Below are positions 1 to 8,459 of a DNA stretch of 64,000 nt, piece after piece (position 1 is the first letter of the stretch; each line of letters opens with the position of its first letter). The notes beneath the pieces are model-generated. The model saw only the letters and a program-made list of their open reading frames with translations, ran no database searches and had not been told where the DNA came from. Origin of the DNA: Chloroflexota bacterium (lineage in GTDB: Bacteria; Chloroflexota; Anaerolineae; Anaerolineales; Villigracilaceae); NCBI GenBank assembly GCA_016234535.1, contig JACRBH010000054.1, positions 1-64,000 on the forward strand, in the 5' to 3' direction. A program made the position numbers and the translations under genes.

Positions 1-1
1 C

Positions 2-2149
2 ACGCCGATGCAGGCCCAGGTCAAGGATGGACGCGCAGCAGTCATCCTGACCGAATATGATTCCATCCGCAATCTCACTTTTCCCAATCCGCGCGAAATT
101 GACCTGCCCGATCTTTATCGTTCCTATAACGATTATTTGCAAATCTCGTATGACCTCGTGCGGCGCGGAGTGCGCTTTGGCAACAACAACTGGACTCCTG
201 TCCGCGCGCGTAGTTTTGCTGACCCCGTCGAGAGAATCATCTCGACGACCAGTGACCAGCTCAACGCATTGTACACACGCGGATTGTATGCCGCAGGCGA
301 ATCCACTCCGCCTGAGGAGATGGCTCTGCAAGTCGAGAAGCAGAATCTCATGGCGCGCATCAACCTCCCGATGGGGCGCGTCGAAGTCCGTGTGGATGAA
401 GGCGGCCACAACCTTGACCTGGATATTGCTAACCTGACCTTCAAGCATTTGCTGATGCTGAAAGTTTATTCCGACCCGAAATTCGCGCGCGGATTCCGTT
501 ATGACCGCGAAGACATTGCCCGCGCCCGCGCGAATGAGAATCTCGCCTCCAAATATGGACTCCGCGCCGAGATCGAAAACCCGCTTACAGGCAAGCCCGT
601 TTCGAATCGTGCCTTCCTGAAGTGGACTCTGGGTGAAGTGAGACCACTCGCTGAAGCGTTGAACATGTGGGATGATTTGCAACCGCTCGTGGAAATGTCT
701 GAAGGCGGACGTAATACAGCAGAGAAGATCCGCGCGCGCTTGAAGATGGAACTTGGCGAAAACGAAGAAGTGCCGGTGACCGTGTTGAAGGAATTATTCT
801 ACGAACACGAAGCGCTTATCAAGTCAGATGTGGAGCGCATTTGCGGTGACTATGGTTCGCTGGGTTCAGATGCGGCGAAGATCGCGGAGTTCATCCAGCG
901 CAGCCGTGATGTGACGCGCCATGATCAGAATGCGCCCATACAATTTCGCCCACGAACTCAGGCTGTCATCGAGACATCGTATTCCGATAAGACGAGCGAA
1001 ATCCTTGATCTGGCTCAACAGTTGATTCGCATCCCATCTGTTACGGCCTGCCCCGATGAACGCTATGATGAAGTACATCGCGCTGGTTCACTGGTGGATG
1101 ATTACCTGCGAAATGCGGGCCTGGATGTCCGATACTTTGATGGGAAATATCCTGCCGTTTATGCGACATTCCCCAATGCCGCAAAAGATAATCCAATTTT
1201 ATTAACTGGACATTTCGATGTTGTGGAACCCGAGCCTGACGACTCTCAATTCACTCCGCGCATTGAAGGTGATTATCTTCATGGCCGCGGTGCGGCGGAC
1301 ATGAAGACTGTTGTCGCAACTTACATGGTTTGGATGAAAGATACGATGAAGGCAGGCGCGCCATATCCCAATGTCGCCTTGATGTTGGTTGGCAACGAAG
1401 AGAATGGCGAAGCAGAGGCTTGGGGCACGCCGCATATTCTCAAGGCATTAAGTGACGAGCAAGGTCGCCCCTACACACCCGCATTATTTATCGCGGGTGA
1501 ACGCACAGGCGAGAAAGGCAATGAACTCTTCGGCGAAATCTGCGTGGAGAATCGCGGCGTGATGCGCTTTGATGTGATTGCGCGCGGCGCGAAGGGACAT
1601 TCAGGCGTAGCAGGAACTGGCGACTTGAGCGAGAAGCTCATCAATGCCCGCACCGCTTTGAACGAAATCTTTGCCAAACATCTCACGCTCAAAGCAGCGG
1701 ATGGATGGCAGTCACAAGCCAAGTTCCCGTTTATCAATGTTGGAACAGTGGGCGTGTATAACGTCACAGCGGCGGAAGGAATTTTAGGCGTTGAGATTCG
1801 TCCCATTCCGCAGGATGATACGTCTGCGCTGCGGAAGGAAGTGGAAGCCTATTGTGAAGAAAATAGCTTGGAAGCAAAGTTTACTGTGATGGAAAACGGC
1901 GTGGCTTGCGATAAGAATAATCCAGCGTTGATCGCGCTCATCGAAGCAGTCAAACAGGCGTCGGGTGGGAATGATCCGCGTATTGGTAGAAAGCTGCCCG
2001 GCACCAGCGCAAGATTCGCTCCGGGCGGGCAGGCGGTCGTTTGGGGGCAATCAGGCGTCGGTCCCCATGCAAAGAACGAGGCGCATTACATCCCCAGCAT
2101 CGAACCGTATTACAGATCGCTGAATGAGTTGGCGAAGTTGTGGAAATAG
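2..2149 (+). CDS. Two-domain protein: GCS2-like N-terminal region plus M20 metallopeptidase (5' partial)
   Basis: The frame is open to the window edge (codons for T-P precede the first ATG at 8), so the gene probably starts upstream. Numbering from that ATG, residues about 335-713 form an M20 (ArgE/DapE/CPG2) zinc hydrolase with all the expected landmarks: His402 in GHFDVV, bridging Asp431 in GAADMK, catalytic Glu464-Glu465 in GNEENG, Glu498 in AGERTG and the closing His687 in GPHAKNE. The dimerisation domain lies between ARGAKGHSG and the final metal ligand. Residues 1-330 are not M20; the stretch GRVEVRVDEGGHN resembles the E-x-R region of glutamate-cysteine ligase-like (GCS2) carboxylate-amine ligases, but that assignment is tentative. 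If right, an amide-forming and an amide-cleaving domain are joined. The M20 call is secure; substrate unknown. Confidence 0.85.
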   Translation, partial: TPMQAQVKDGRAAVILTEYDSIRNLTFPNPREIDLPDLYRSYNDYLQISYDLVRRGVRFGNNNWTPVRARSFADPVERIISTTSDQLNALYTRGLYAAGESTPPEEMALQVEKQNLMARINLPMGRVEVRVDEGGHNLDLDIANLTFKHLLMLKVYSDPKFARGFRYDREDIARARANENLASKYGLRAEIENPLTGKPVSNRAFLKWTLGEVRPLAEALNMWDDLQPLVEMSEGGRNTAEKIRARLKMELGENEEVPVTVLKELFYEHEALIKSDVERICGDYGSLGSDAAKIAEFIQRSRDVTRHDQNAPIQFRPRTQAVIETSYSDKTSEILDLAQQLIRIPSVTACPDERYDEVHRAGSLVDDYLRNAGLDVRYFDGKYPAVYATFPNAAKDNPILLTGHFDVVEPEPDDSQFTPRIEGDYLHGRGAADMKTVVATYMVWMKDTMKAGAPYPNVALMLVGNEENGEAEAWGTPHILKALSDEQGRPYTPALFIAGERTGEKGNELFGEICVENRGVMRFDVIARGAKGHSGVAGTGDLSEKLINARTALNEIFAKHLTLKAADGWQSQAKFPFINVGTVGVYNVTAAEGILGVEIRPIPQDDTSALRKEVEAYCEENSLEAKFTVMENGVACDKNNPALIALIEAVKQASGGNDPRIGRKLPGTSARFAPGGQAVVWGQSGVGPHAKNEAHYIPSIEPYYRSLNELAKLWK

Positions 2150-2156
2150 ATGTAAC

Positions 2157-2172
2157 GCGACATTCATGTCGC
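2157..2172. repeat. Dispersed palindrome GCGACATTCATGTCGC
   Basis: A 16-bp near-perfect palindrome in the gap between two convergent genes. Very close copies occur at 56984-56999, 57010-57025 and 63581-63596, so this is a dispersed repeat and not only a local terminator. A degenerate partner (GCGACATAAATGCCGC) follows at about 2190-2205. Confidence 0.7.
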
Positions 2173-2217
2173 CTCATGCTGGCGGCAAGCGACATAAATG
2201 CCGCGCTACAATGTTTG

Positions 2218-4581
2218 TTACGGAACCAATGTGAGTATATGTTCTGCCGCAGATTCAATTGCGGGTAACGTAAACGGCAGGGTGTGATAATTCACTGCCA
2301 GCCACGAGTCGATTTGATCGGCATAATGCGGGCTGAACGGCTGACCTGATTCTCCGCTGGGGATGATGGAGAGCGAGGCGTCCCAATCGGCGGGGTCGGC
2401 GATGATGCGGTAGGCGGGTCCAAGCCCCATGCTGTAGGCTTTGTCGGCATAGTACGCGCCGCTGTTGACCGTGTTCCAGTTGCCGCCTGTGGGATACGGT
2501 CCGCGGTTGAAGATGGGCGACAGAGCCGCAACGCTTCCAAGTGGATGTGAGAACGTGAAGGTGTGGATTTCACCCCACGCCCATTTGTTTTGATCTGTGC
2601 CGAGTTCGTTTACTGCGGCGGTTAGCGCGGCGCTCAGCGTTTCGGTGCGTTTGCCATCCCACCAGAGATTGTTCGGGTTGTCGAGTAAATTTTGCAGGAA
2701 CATGTAGGGGTAGCCTGCCAGGGTGAGATAAGAGTCCGTTGTCGCGGAGCCAAGTTTCGGGTCGAGGGTGAGGCGGATGATATGTCGCAGCGCGGCTTCA
2801 CTCAACGATGCGGCTTGGCTGTCAGCGGACATCGTCCCATCCCACTCCTTCAAAAGAGTCAGCGCGGTTTTTTCGGCATCGCTATTTGGCGCGGCTTCAC
2901 TGGCAATCGTTTGCGCGATCTGCAAATTGATGTCGCTGTGCAAACTGCCTTGCAGGGCTGCGAAATCATCGGATGTAATATTTTTCGAATCACGGATGGT
3001 GTCACTGATGAGCGCGACGCGATAGGGCGGCTGGAAATAATGCGAGAGGAAGTGCGGATAATCTGCGCCGGCGGGTCGGTTGTTGGCAGATGCGAAGAAA
3101 TCGCCGCTCGGATTTAATGCGGATGGGAGTTCCTCGAACGCGACGAAACCCTGCCACTCGTGCGATCCATCCGCGCCCGAAACTGGCAGCAGACCCCGGA
3201 CATCGTTGCGGGCCCGAACAGGGACCGCGCCCGACATCTGGAAGCCAATGTTGCCGTCAATATCGGCGTAGACGAAGTTCATGCCGGGCAATTGCCAGAG
3301 CGCGGTGGCGGCGCGGAAGTCATTCCAGTTTGCGGATTGATCAAGTTGGATGATGGCTTGCGCGAGTGGGCGGCCTTCATCCAAACCTGTCCATTGCAAG
3401 GCAAGCGTATCTTCGCTGTCGGGAGTCGCGTCGGTGATGATGGGGCCATGTTGAGTAGCGCGTACCTTGAGTGTGACAGTTTCACCATCCTTGACTTGAA
3501 TGGTTTCTTCACGGATGGTGATGTCTTTCCACTCGTCCATGAATTGATATTGCGTGCCATCGGCGTTGAGTGTTTCGATGAACAAATCTTGCACATCGGG
3601 GCGGGCGTTGGTGACTGCCCATGCGACATGAGCATTGTGACCAATTTCGATACCGGGCAAACCAGGCAAAGATGCTCCGACCACATCATATTGTCCATCG
3701 GTTGTATGCAAGCCGACTTCGTACCACAGCGTCGGCATGGATAATCCCTGATGTGGGTCACCAGCCAACAGCGGCAGTCCCGAAGCGGTATGACTTCCGC
3801 CGACGACCCAGGCATTGCTTCCCTGATCGGGCTTGGCGAGCGGCGTGGTTGATTGCCAGTCCGCGCCTGCTTCGAGCAGTGCGGTTGCAGTATTGGAAAG
3901 TGCAGTGACGTTGGCATCGGGTATTACATCGGGGCCAGGATATTCTGGTAACAGGCTGATGGCTTCTTCCCATGAAGTCGCAGCGACCAGTTTGGTAACG
4001 ACCAACTCATCTTGATAATTGTTGCTCAATCCCCAGGCCACTAATTTTCCAAAGACGAGTGAATCGATCGGTGTCCATTCCTGAGGCGTGATGCCGAGGA
4101 ATTTGAATTCCAATGGAAGATTTCCGCCTGCCTGCGCGAGGTGGGCATTGACTCCGTCCGCGTAGGCTTGCAGGGCAGATTGAGTTTCAGCATCAAGAGT
4201 CTCCCAATCGGCTTCAGCCGATTGGGTCATGCCGAGGATGCGCATAAAAGTATCGTTCTTCAATCCGCGATCTCCGACAATTTCGCTGAGTGTGCCGTGC
4301 GCTGCGCGGCGTTGGGATTCCATTGCCCAAAGCCTGTCCTGCGCGGTGACGAATCCCTGCGCGTAAAACAGATCATGCGCGTTGTCAGCGACGATGTGCG
4401 GGATTCCGCTGGCATCGCGATAGACTGTAACAGGAGCGTTCAGCCCGCTGAGTTTTAGTTCATTGTCCAGTTGCGGCATTGCAGGGCACACAACCGCAAA
4501 ATACCCGACAGTTGGAATGGCAGGCACAAGCAGGAGAATTATTACGAGAAGAGATAACAGGATTTTTTTGAGGAGGCGCAT
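2218..4581 (-). CDS. Penicillin acylase family protein (peptidase S45, Ntn hydrolase)
   Basis: 787 residues, the usual length for a penicillin/acylhomoserine-lactone acylase precursor. The N-terminus (MRLLKKILLS then a hydrophobic stretch to about residue 30) is a signal peptide or anchor, so the enzyme acts outside the membrane. The alpha region contains the family pattern of GIPHIVADN and FVTAQDRLW. A spacer leads to GSNAWVV, where self-cleavage would expose Ser255 as the N-terminal nucleophile of the beta chain. LAGDPH follows, and GGNWNTVNSG lies near the C-terminus. The family hydrolyses amide bonds of beta-lactams, N-acyl homoserine lactones or related acyl amides; the substrate cannot be read here. 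A purine-rich AAAGGA precedes the start. It stands alone, convergent with the M20 gene. Confidence 0.9.
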   Translation of the reverse strand: MRLLKKILLSLLVIILLLVPAIPTVGYFAVVCPAMPQLDNELKLSGLNAPVTVYRDASGIPHIVADNAHDLFYAQGFVTAQDRLWAMESQRRAAHGTLSEIVGDRGLKNDTFMRILGMTQSAEADWETLDAETQSALQAYADGVNAHLAQAGGNLPLEFKFLGITPQEWTPIDSLVFGKLVAWGLSNNYQDELVVTKLVAATSWEEAISLLPEYPGPDVIPDANVTALSNTATALLEAGADWQSTTPLAKPDQGSNAWVVGGSHTASGLPLLAGDPHQGLSMPTLWYEVGLHTTDGQYDVVGASLPGLPGIEIGHNAHVAWAVTNARPDVQDLFIETLNADGTQYQFMDEWKDITIREETIQVKDGETVTLKVRATQHGPIITDATPDSEDTLALQWTGLDEGRPLAQAIIQLDQSANWNDFRAATALWQLPGMNFVYADIDGNIGFQMSGAVPVRARNDVRGLLPVSGADGSHEWQGFVAFEELPSALNPSGDFFASANNRPAGADYPHFLSHYFQPPYRVALISDTIRDSKNITSDDFAALQGSLHSDINLQIAQTIASEAAPNSDAEKTALTLLKEWDGTMSADSQAASLSEAALRHIIRLTLDPKLGSATTDSYLTLAGYPYMFLQNLLDNPNNLWWDGKRTETLSAALTAAVNELGTDQNKWAWGEIHTFTFSHPLGSVAALSPIFNRGPYPTGGNWNTVNSGAYYADKAYSMGLGPAYRIIADPADWDASLSIIPSGESGQPFSPHYADQIDSWLAVNYHTLPFTLPAIESAAEHILTLVP

Positions 4582-4615
4582 AATGAGGTTTCCTTTGGAA
4601 AATTATTTAAAGGTA

Positions 4616-4638
4616 CAGGCCGCCAAATAGGCAGCCTG
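4616..4638 (-). terminator. Hairpin downstream of the histidine phosphatase gene
   Basis: On the minus strand CAGGCTGCC-TATTT-GGCGGCCTG forms a 9-bp stem with one G-T pair and a 5-nt loop, followed by an A/T-rich stretch ending in TTTT. It sits in the short gap after the phosphatase gene and before the acylase gene. Confidence 0.5.
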
Positions 4639-4674
4639 ACGATTACTGTGAGAATGTTCATTCACAATATGAAA

Positions 4675-5334
4675 TCAGTTTTTCGTTTCTTTCCCGGGCA
4701 CCGCCCGCGAGGGCAGGTGTGGCAGAAAGTCAAAAGGAGGGCGGTGATTGAGCTTGATCAAATTTGCGCCTCCTTCGCTTGCATGAATGGCCGTTAGCGA
4801 ACCTGTGTCACAACCCAATCTCTGAAAATGATCGAGCGGCAGCCCCAGAAAGTGTGACACCGCCAGCTTGATCGGGTCAGCATGAAAGATAACCGCAACA
4901 ATATCCTGCGGCTTGTTATGTTTCATAATGATATTTTCAAGCACGTTTGAAATGCGAGTTTGTATTTCAGGGAAGGATTCGCCTTCGGGAAAACGAAATC
5001 GGGAAGGGGAGTGCTGAACGATCTTCCAAACTTTTGTTAATCGCAAGACCTTCCATGACTTCCCCTGCCATTTGCCGATGTCCGCATCCATCAGATCAGG
5101 CTCCTGAATGATCTGCAATTTTCTTGCGGATGCGATTGGCGCCGCGGTTTCCATCGCCCTCTCCAGCGGACTCGAATAAATCGCCTTGATCGGAACCTCT
5201 TTCAGCGCTTCGCCCAACGCCTCGGCCTGCTTCTGTCCCCGTTCATTGAGATGAACGCCGGGAGTTCTCCCTGCCATTTTCCCTGTTTTGACATAATCGT
5301 TTTCGCCGTGGCGGATGAGTAATAGTGTGGGCAT
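4675..5334 (-). CDS. Histidine phosphatase family protein (phosphoglycerate mutase-like)
   Basis: 219 residues of the branch-1 histidine phosphatase superfamily. LIRHGEN at residues 6-12 carries the phospho-accepting His9 with Arg8. YSSPLERAMETA supplies the second Arg of the pocket and VIFHADPIK the second His. The overall pattern, including NERGQKQAEALGE and the SRFRFPEGESF stretch, resembles the phosphomutase-like subgroup annotated as the MSMEG_4193 family in actinobacteria and Chloroflexota. It is cytosolic, with no signal peptide. An AGGAAA ribosome site lies 5-6 nt before the ATG. Physiological substrate unknown. Confidence 0.88.
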   Translation of the reverse strand: MPTLLLIRHGENDYVKTGKMAGRTPGVHLNERGQKQAEALGEALKEVPIKAIYSSPLERAMETAAPIASARKLQIIQEPDLMDADIGKWQGKSWKVLRLTKVWKIVQHSPSRFRFPEGESFPEIQTRISNVLENIIMKHNKPQDIVAVIFHADPIKLAVSHFLGLPLDHFQRLGCDTGSLTAIHASEGGANLIKLNHRPPFDFLPHLPSRAVPGKETKN

Positions 5335-5491
5335 ATTTATTTCCTGACTTGCTGAGTTTGAATGGCCTGGCAGACTGGGACTATTGTACTAAAAACCTGT
5401 CAACAAATGTGAATAAAGTCAACAAGCGCCTAGGTATATTTTGGTTATTGGAATTCAAACCGAAGATATATATTGATAAGGAGATCTGCAT

Positions 5492-6661
5492 ATGTTGAAA
5501 CATGGATTTTTACCAAAGAGAGTTCTGGGTTTTTTATTGAGCGTGGTTGTTGTTATAACTGCAACAGCCTGCGGACCATCAGATAATACCCCTGCCGCAC
5601 CTGAAATTACGAATGTCAGCGTGGAGAATAATTGTGATATTCGCACTGACTATGTCGATCATGTGACAGGTGATGGTGTCGTTTTTCTGCGGCGCAGCGT
5701 CGACGGGTCGAATTCCTTTACTCAAATTAAAGTGGCGGATAAACATGGCGAACAAGCCTCCAGCTTTTTAGATGAGGGATTACCGGCCGGGACATACTCT
5801 TACGATGTTGGTTACTTTAATTCTGATGTTGTCAAATACAGCCAGAAAAGCGTGCCGATCATTATTGACGAAGCCTGTGGAAACGACCCATTGGTGATAA
5901 AACCGTTCAATCCATTTATTACTCATGTGGAAGTCATCGACAATTGCACGGTTCGTATTTGGGGCGTTGTTTATGCTGAAGATGCGGACGGCGTTCGTGT
6001 TTACCGCTCAACGTCAGGTGGTCAGGCCGAAGAGATCGCTGAATTAAGCCTGGCGGAATGGAACCTTGGTGTCGGCAGTTATGATGATAAAAGCCTTCAC
6101 ACGGGAACATACCGTTACCGGATGAGCGTCTTCAATGCGAACGGCGAAGCTTTTAGTGATTCGAGCAGTGATGTTGTGATTTCCAATGCGAGTTGTAACC
6201 CGACGGTGGAAATGATCCCAACCCTGATCAAGCCAGTTATTGTTTCAGTCGCGACTGCGACTTCCACTCCTGTTCCAAAGGCTTGCATTTGGGAGGCGGT
6301 TGTCAATGTCTTTGTGCGAAAGGGACCTGGGGCCAGCCTGTACCATGAATTGACCGCTGTTGAGAAGGGGACTCAGTTTCCGATTGTCGGGCAGAGCCAG
6401 AATGGGCAGTTTTGGGTGGTTGAGATCCATGCGGGTTTGAATGGATATGTGCCGAAAGCGGAAAAATTCAGTCGAACGGACGGCGATTGTGGTAACACTT
6501 CCACCATACAAGACCCGCCTCCGCCGCCAACTCCAATTCCAACCAAAACGCCAAGGGCGATTCCCCAGTGTAGTGACGGCATCGATAATGACGGAGATGG
6601 AGCAATTGATATGCGTGACCTATTGGGGTGTACAAATCCAAATGATATGACTGAGGATTAA
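5492..6661 (+). CDS. Lipoprotein with SH3-like domain and DGxDNDxDG calcium-loop tail
   Basis: 389 residues. A hydrophobic signal ends in TATAC at Cys27, compatible with lipidation and surface anchoring. Two homologous beta-rich segments follow (about 40-125 and 135-235), each opening with a pattern of the type ITNVSVENNCD / ITHVEVIDNCT and ending near a lone Cys; they look like a duplicated Ig-like unit. Residues about 270-330 (VNVFVRKGPG to NGYVPKAEKF) resemble a bacterial SH3 domain. A proline-threonine linker then leads to CSDGIDNDGDGAID, a calcium-binding-like loop found at the end of many secreted proteins. AAGGAG at 5478-5483 supports the ATG at 5492. Function unknown; likely a cell-surface binding protein. 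Confidence 0.8.
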   Translation: MLKHGFLPKRVLGFLLSVVVVITATACGPSDNTPAAPEITNVSVENNCDIRTDYVDHVTGDGVVFLRRSVDGSNSFTQIKVADKHGEQASSFLDEGLPAGTYSYDVGYFNSDVVKYSQKSVPIIIDEACGNDPLVIKPFNPFITHVEVIDNCTVRIWGVVYAEDADGVRVYRSTSGGQAEEIAELSLAEWNLGVGSYDDKSLHTGTYRYRMSVFNANGEAFSDSSSDVVISNASCNPTVEMIPTLIKPVIVSVATATSTPVPKACIWEAVVNVFVRKGPGASLYHELTAVEKGTQFPIVGQSQNGQFWVVEIHAGLNGYVPKAEKFSRTDGDCGNTSTIQDPPPPPTPIPTKTPRAIPQCSDGIDNDGDGAIDMRDLLGCTNPNDMTED

Positions 6662-6700
6662 ATTTAGTAGTGCCCTGCATTTGCAGGGCACTACTAAATT
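6661..6700 (+). terminator. Perfect 19-bp inverted repeat after the lipoprotein gene
   Basis: AATTTAGTAGTGCCCTGCA and its exact complement are separated by TT, starting at the last base of the lipoprotein stop codon. The stem is strong but is not followed by a T run, so it may act as a terminator or be one of the dispersed palindromes of this genome (compare 59313-59350). Confidence 0.55.
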
Positions 6701-6702
6701 AT

Positions 6703-6815
6703 GGCTGCTCTCTCTTCTCTTCTTTTGATACCCAATGCTTTTCTCTGTGCTTCACACGACATTTCCAACCGTGCTGTTGCTTGTGTTCATATCCCTCTCG
6801 TTTTCGTGCCAAGGG
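6703..6815 (-). pseudogene. Decayed fragment of a rarA 3' end
   Basis: The stretch around CTGTGCTTC...GACATTTCCAA...TCATATCCCTCTCG aligns by eye over about 85 bases with the 3' end of the intact rarA (about 8527-8610), in the same orientation. It corresponds to the codons for [21 protein letters not shown]. At least one single-base gap breaks the frame, and part of the sequence towards the stop appears deleted. It is a remnant, not a gene. It places a rarA tail on both sides of the padR/membrane-protein pair. Confidence 0.6.
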
Positions 6816-6867
6816 CGCTACGCTCAAAACGACAATCGAAAGCCCAAACCTATTTTTATTAATCCTA

Positions 6868-6895
6868 TTGACAATATTTGATTTCGAAATATAAT
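6868..6895 (+). promoter_or_regulatory. Consensus sigma-70 promoter of padR
   Basis: TTGACA (6868-6873), a 16-bp spacer and TATAAT (6890-6895) give a full-consensus promoter 43 bp before the padR start codon. Transcription would start near 6902, inside the first of two operator-like repeats. Confidence 0.8.
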
Positions 6896-6925
6896 ATCAC
6901 TCGATGATATATCACAATATGATAT
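6894..6925 (+). promoter_or_regulatory. Tandem operator-like repeats, ATATCA-N5-TGATAT twice
   Basis: Two copies of the dyad ATATCA-N5-TGATAT lie at 6894-6910 and 6909-6925, with centres 15 bp apart. The first overlaps the last base of the promoter -10 box. They sit just before the padR start, the typical place for PadR self-repression. The dyad is suited to a dimeric winged-helix protein. Confidence 0.65.
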
Positions 6926-6937
6926 ATAGAGGCCAAA

Positions 6938-7279
6938 ATGAAAAATTCGATTGATACAAACTTACCGCTATCTGAACAGACATATTTTATTCTTCTGAGT
7001 CTTAGGGCGAGTCCAAAACATGGATACGCAATTGCCAAGGATGTTCAAACCTTAAGCAATGGGCGGGTCGTGCTGAGCGTGAGCACGCTTTACACAACGA
7101 TAAAACGTTTGCTCGACGACAAATGGATCAAGTTAATAGATACAACAACGGAATCAAACAGGCCGCGCAAGATTTATGAATTGACCAAAGCAGGTGGAAA
7201 TGTTTTGCTTGTCGAGGTACAGCGATTGGGAACATTGGTCTCGGCTGCTCGGATATCAGGAATGGAGGGTATCTTGTGA
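6938..7279 (+). CDS. PadR family transcriptional regulator
   Basis: 113 residues, the size of the compact PadR (subfamily-2) type. The winged helix spans about residues 12-85: LSEQTYFILLSL, HGYAIAKDV, the recognition region VSVSTLYTTIKRLLDD and the wing residues TESNRPRKIYELTKAG. A short C-terminal helix would mediate dimerisation. It probably represses its own consensus promoter through the tandem dyads directly upstream. The stop overlaps the GTG start of the next gene by 4 bp (GTGA), so the two are translationally coupled. PadR genes are often paired this way with a membrane protein whose level they control; the inducer is unknown. Confidence 0.9.
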   Translation: MKNSIDTNLPLSEQTYFILLSLRASPKHGYAIAKDVQTLSNGRVVLSVSTLYTTIKRLLDDKWIKLIDTTTESNRPRKIYELTKAGGNVLLVEVQRLGTLVSAARISGMEGIL

Positions 7280-8406
7280 ATAGGCTCTTGTCTATTTTGA
7301 CAGTGTTTTATGGATGGCTTCTGAGTTTTTATCCACGTGAATTTCGCGATGAATTTGGCGGGGATATGTTGCAAGATTTTGAAGATGCGTTGAAGGCCGC
7401 CAGCCAGAATGGCTTTTACACGCTGCTTGTTGTCTTGTTGCGCGAACTCCTTGATCTTCCGCTCAATTTATTACATGCGCATTTGGATGAGAAACATATG
7501 ATTGGAATACTTCGTTCGCAGCCTGTACAAACTGGTTTTCGAGGAGCGATCGGTTTTGGCCTCGCATTCGCTGGAGTAAGCCTTGTAAGAGTTTTTCTCG
7601 TGTATGGTTTAACATCTTCCATTCCCTGGTTGAGCCGTTTGGGGATGCTTCTTTTCGACAGATTCCGGGGAAATAATCAACCGGCGAATTTTAGCATCGA
7701 GTTTTTGATCATATCAATTCTGGCGGCTGTAATTTTCGGAATAGTCTTCTCTCTCCTTTTCTCCAGCCGTGGCCGCTTCTCAAGATTTATGCTTGCTGGA
7801 ATGTTGGGGTGGCTTGCTCCAAACGCAATTGGCAGCGTGTTTTACAATTCCATTTCTGTCGATTATTACATCACCCCAATGCAAAATTTTTACCTGTCCA
7901 TTTCCTTGCAGCTTTTAACCGGGGCATTCTTTGGAGTAATCTTAAGCGTGGTCGAAAGCGAGAAAAAGACGCCCCTTTTTTTACTGGCTGTTATAACCTG
8001 TCTTTTTCCTGTAATCACTTACTTTTCGATCAAAGTTTTTTACTATTTTGATGTGGTGACCACCCCGTGGTTCTTTGCTGCGCTGATGGGTATGAGCCTT
8101 TTATATTTTACGATTGTTTTGGCGGTTGCGCTGTCAGCAGAGAAAAGAATGCTCTGGATGGTAGTGGTCGGTGCGCTGATCAATCCACTTGCAGATTTTC
8201 TGCCATACCTGATACTGCCTCAGAAAATTATTAATCCGTTTTACGGACTTGGAGACGCTTTTATCGTCAACAACGGAATGCTGCTTACATCAATTATGCT
8301 GAAAAGCACGTTTCAACAGGCACTGTTTGGAATTCAACTAGGTTTAATGTTAGGCATCGTGCTGGGATTTCTTAAGAAAGGCATTTCCAATCGAATTGAA
8401 ACATGA
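7276..8406 (+). CDS. Multi-pass membrane protein, partner of PadR
   Basis: 376 residues starting at GTG inside the padR stop. The N-terminus contains FYPREFRDEFGGDMLQDF, the short cytosolic motif seen at the front of many PadR-associated membrane proteins and of ADOP-type permeases (permease prefix domain). Unlike ADOP permeases there is no FtsX/MacB domain. Instead about eight hydrophobic segments follow, from about residue 85 to 365. The pair may be a small envelope-stress or drug-response module. Molecular function not assigned. Confidence 0.8.
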   Translation: MNRLLSILTVFYGWLLSFYPREFRDEFGGDMLQDFEDALKAASQNGFYTLLVVLLRELLDLPLNLLHAHLDEKHMIGILRSQPVQTGFRGAIGFGLAFAGVSLVRVFLVYGLTSSIPWLSRLGMLLFDRFRGNNQPANFSIEFLIISILAAVIFGIVFSLLFSSRGRFSRFMLAGMLGWLAPNAIGSVFYNSISVDYYITPMQNFYLSISLQLLTGAFFGVILSVVESEKKTPLFLLAVITCLFPVITYFSIKVFYYFDVVTTPWFFAALMGMSLLYFTIVLAVALSAEKRMLWMVVVGALINPLADFLPYLILPQKIINPFYGLGDAFIVNNGMLLTSIMLKSTFQQALFGIQLGLMLGIVLGFLKKGISNRIET

Positions 8407-8423
8407 GTTTGTTGAAACATTTA

Positions 8424-8459
8424 GGCGGATGACCGAAAGAGTCGTTTGCCCGTTTTTTT
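8424..8459 (+). terminator. Rho-independent terminator of the padR operon
   Basis: GGCGGATGAC-CGAAAGA-GTCGTTTGCC forms a 10-bp stem with several G-T pairs, followed by CG and a run of seven T. It lies 17 nt after the membrane-protein stop codon, and its T run touches the end of the convergent rarA gene. Confidence 0.7.

Noticed and set aside
2692-3744. Antisense ORFs inside the penicillin acylase gene
   Set aside because: They are shadows of a 787-codon gene with all family motifs.
6670-6894. 74-codon ORF upstream of padR
   Set aside because: It crosses the rarA remnant and ends in the promoter; Cys/Phe-rich without pattern.
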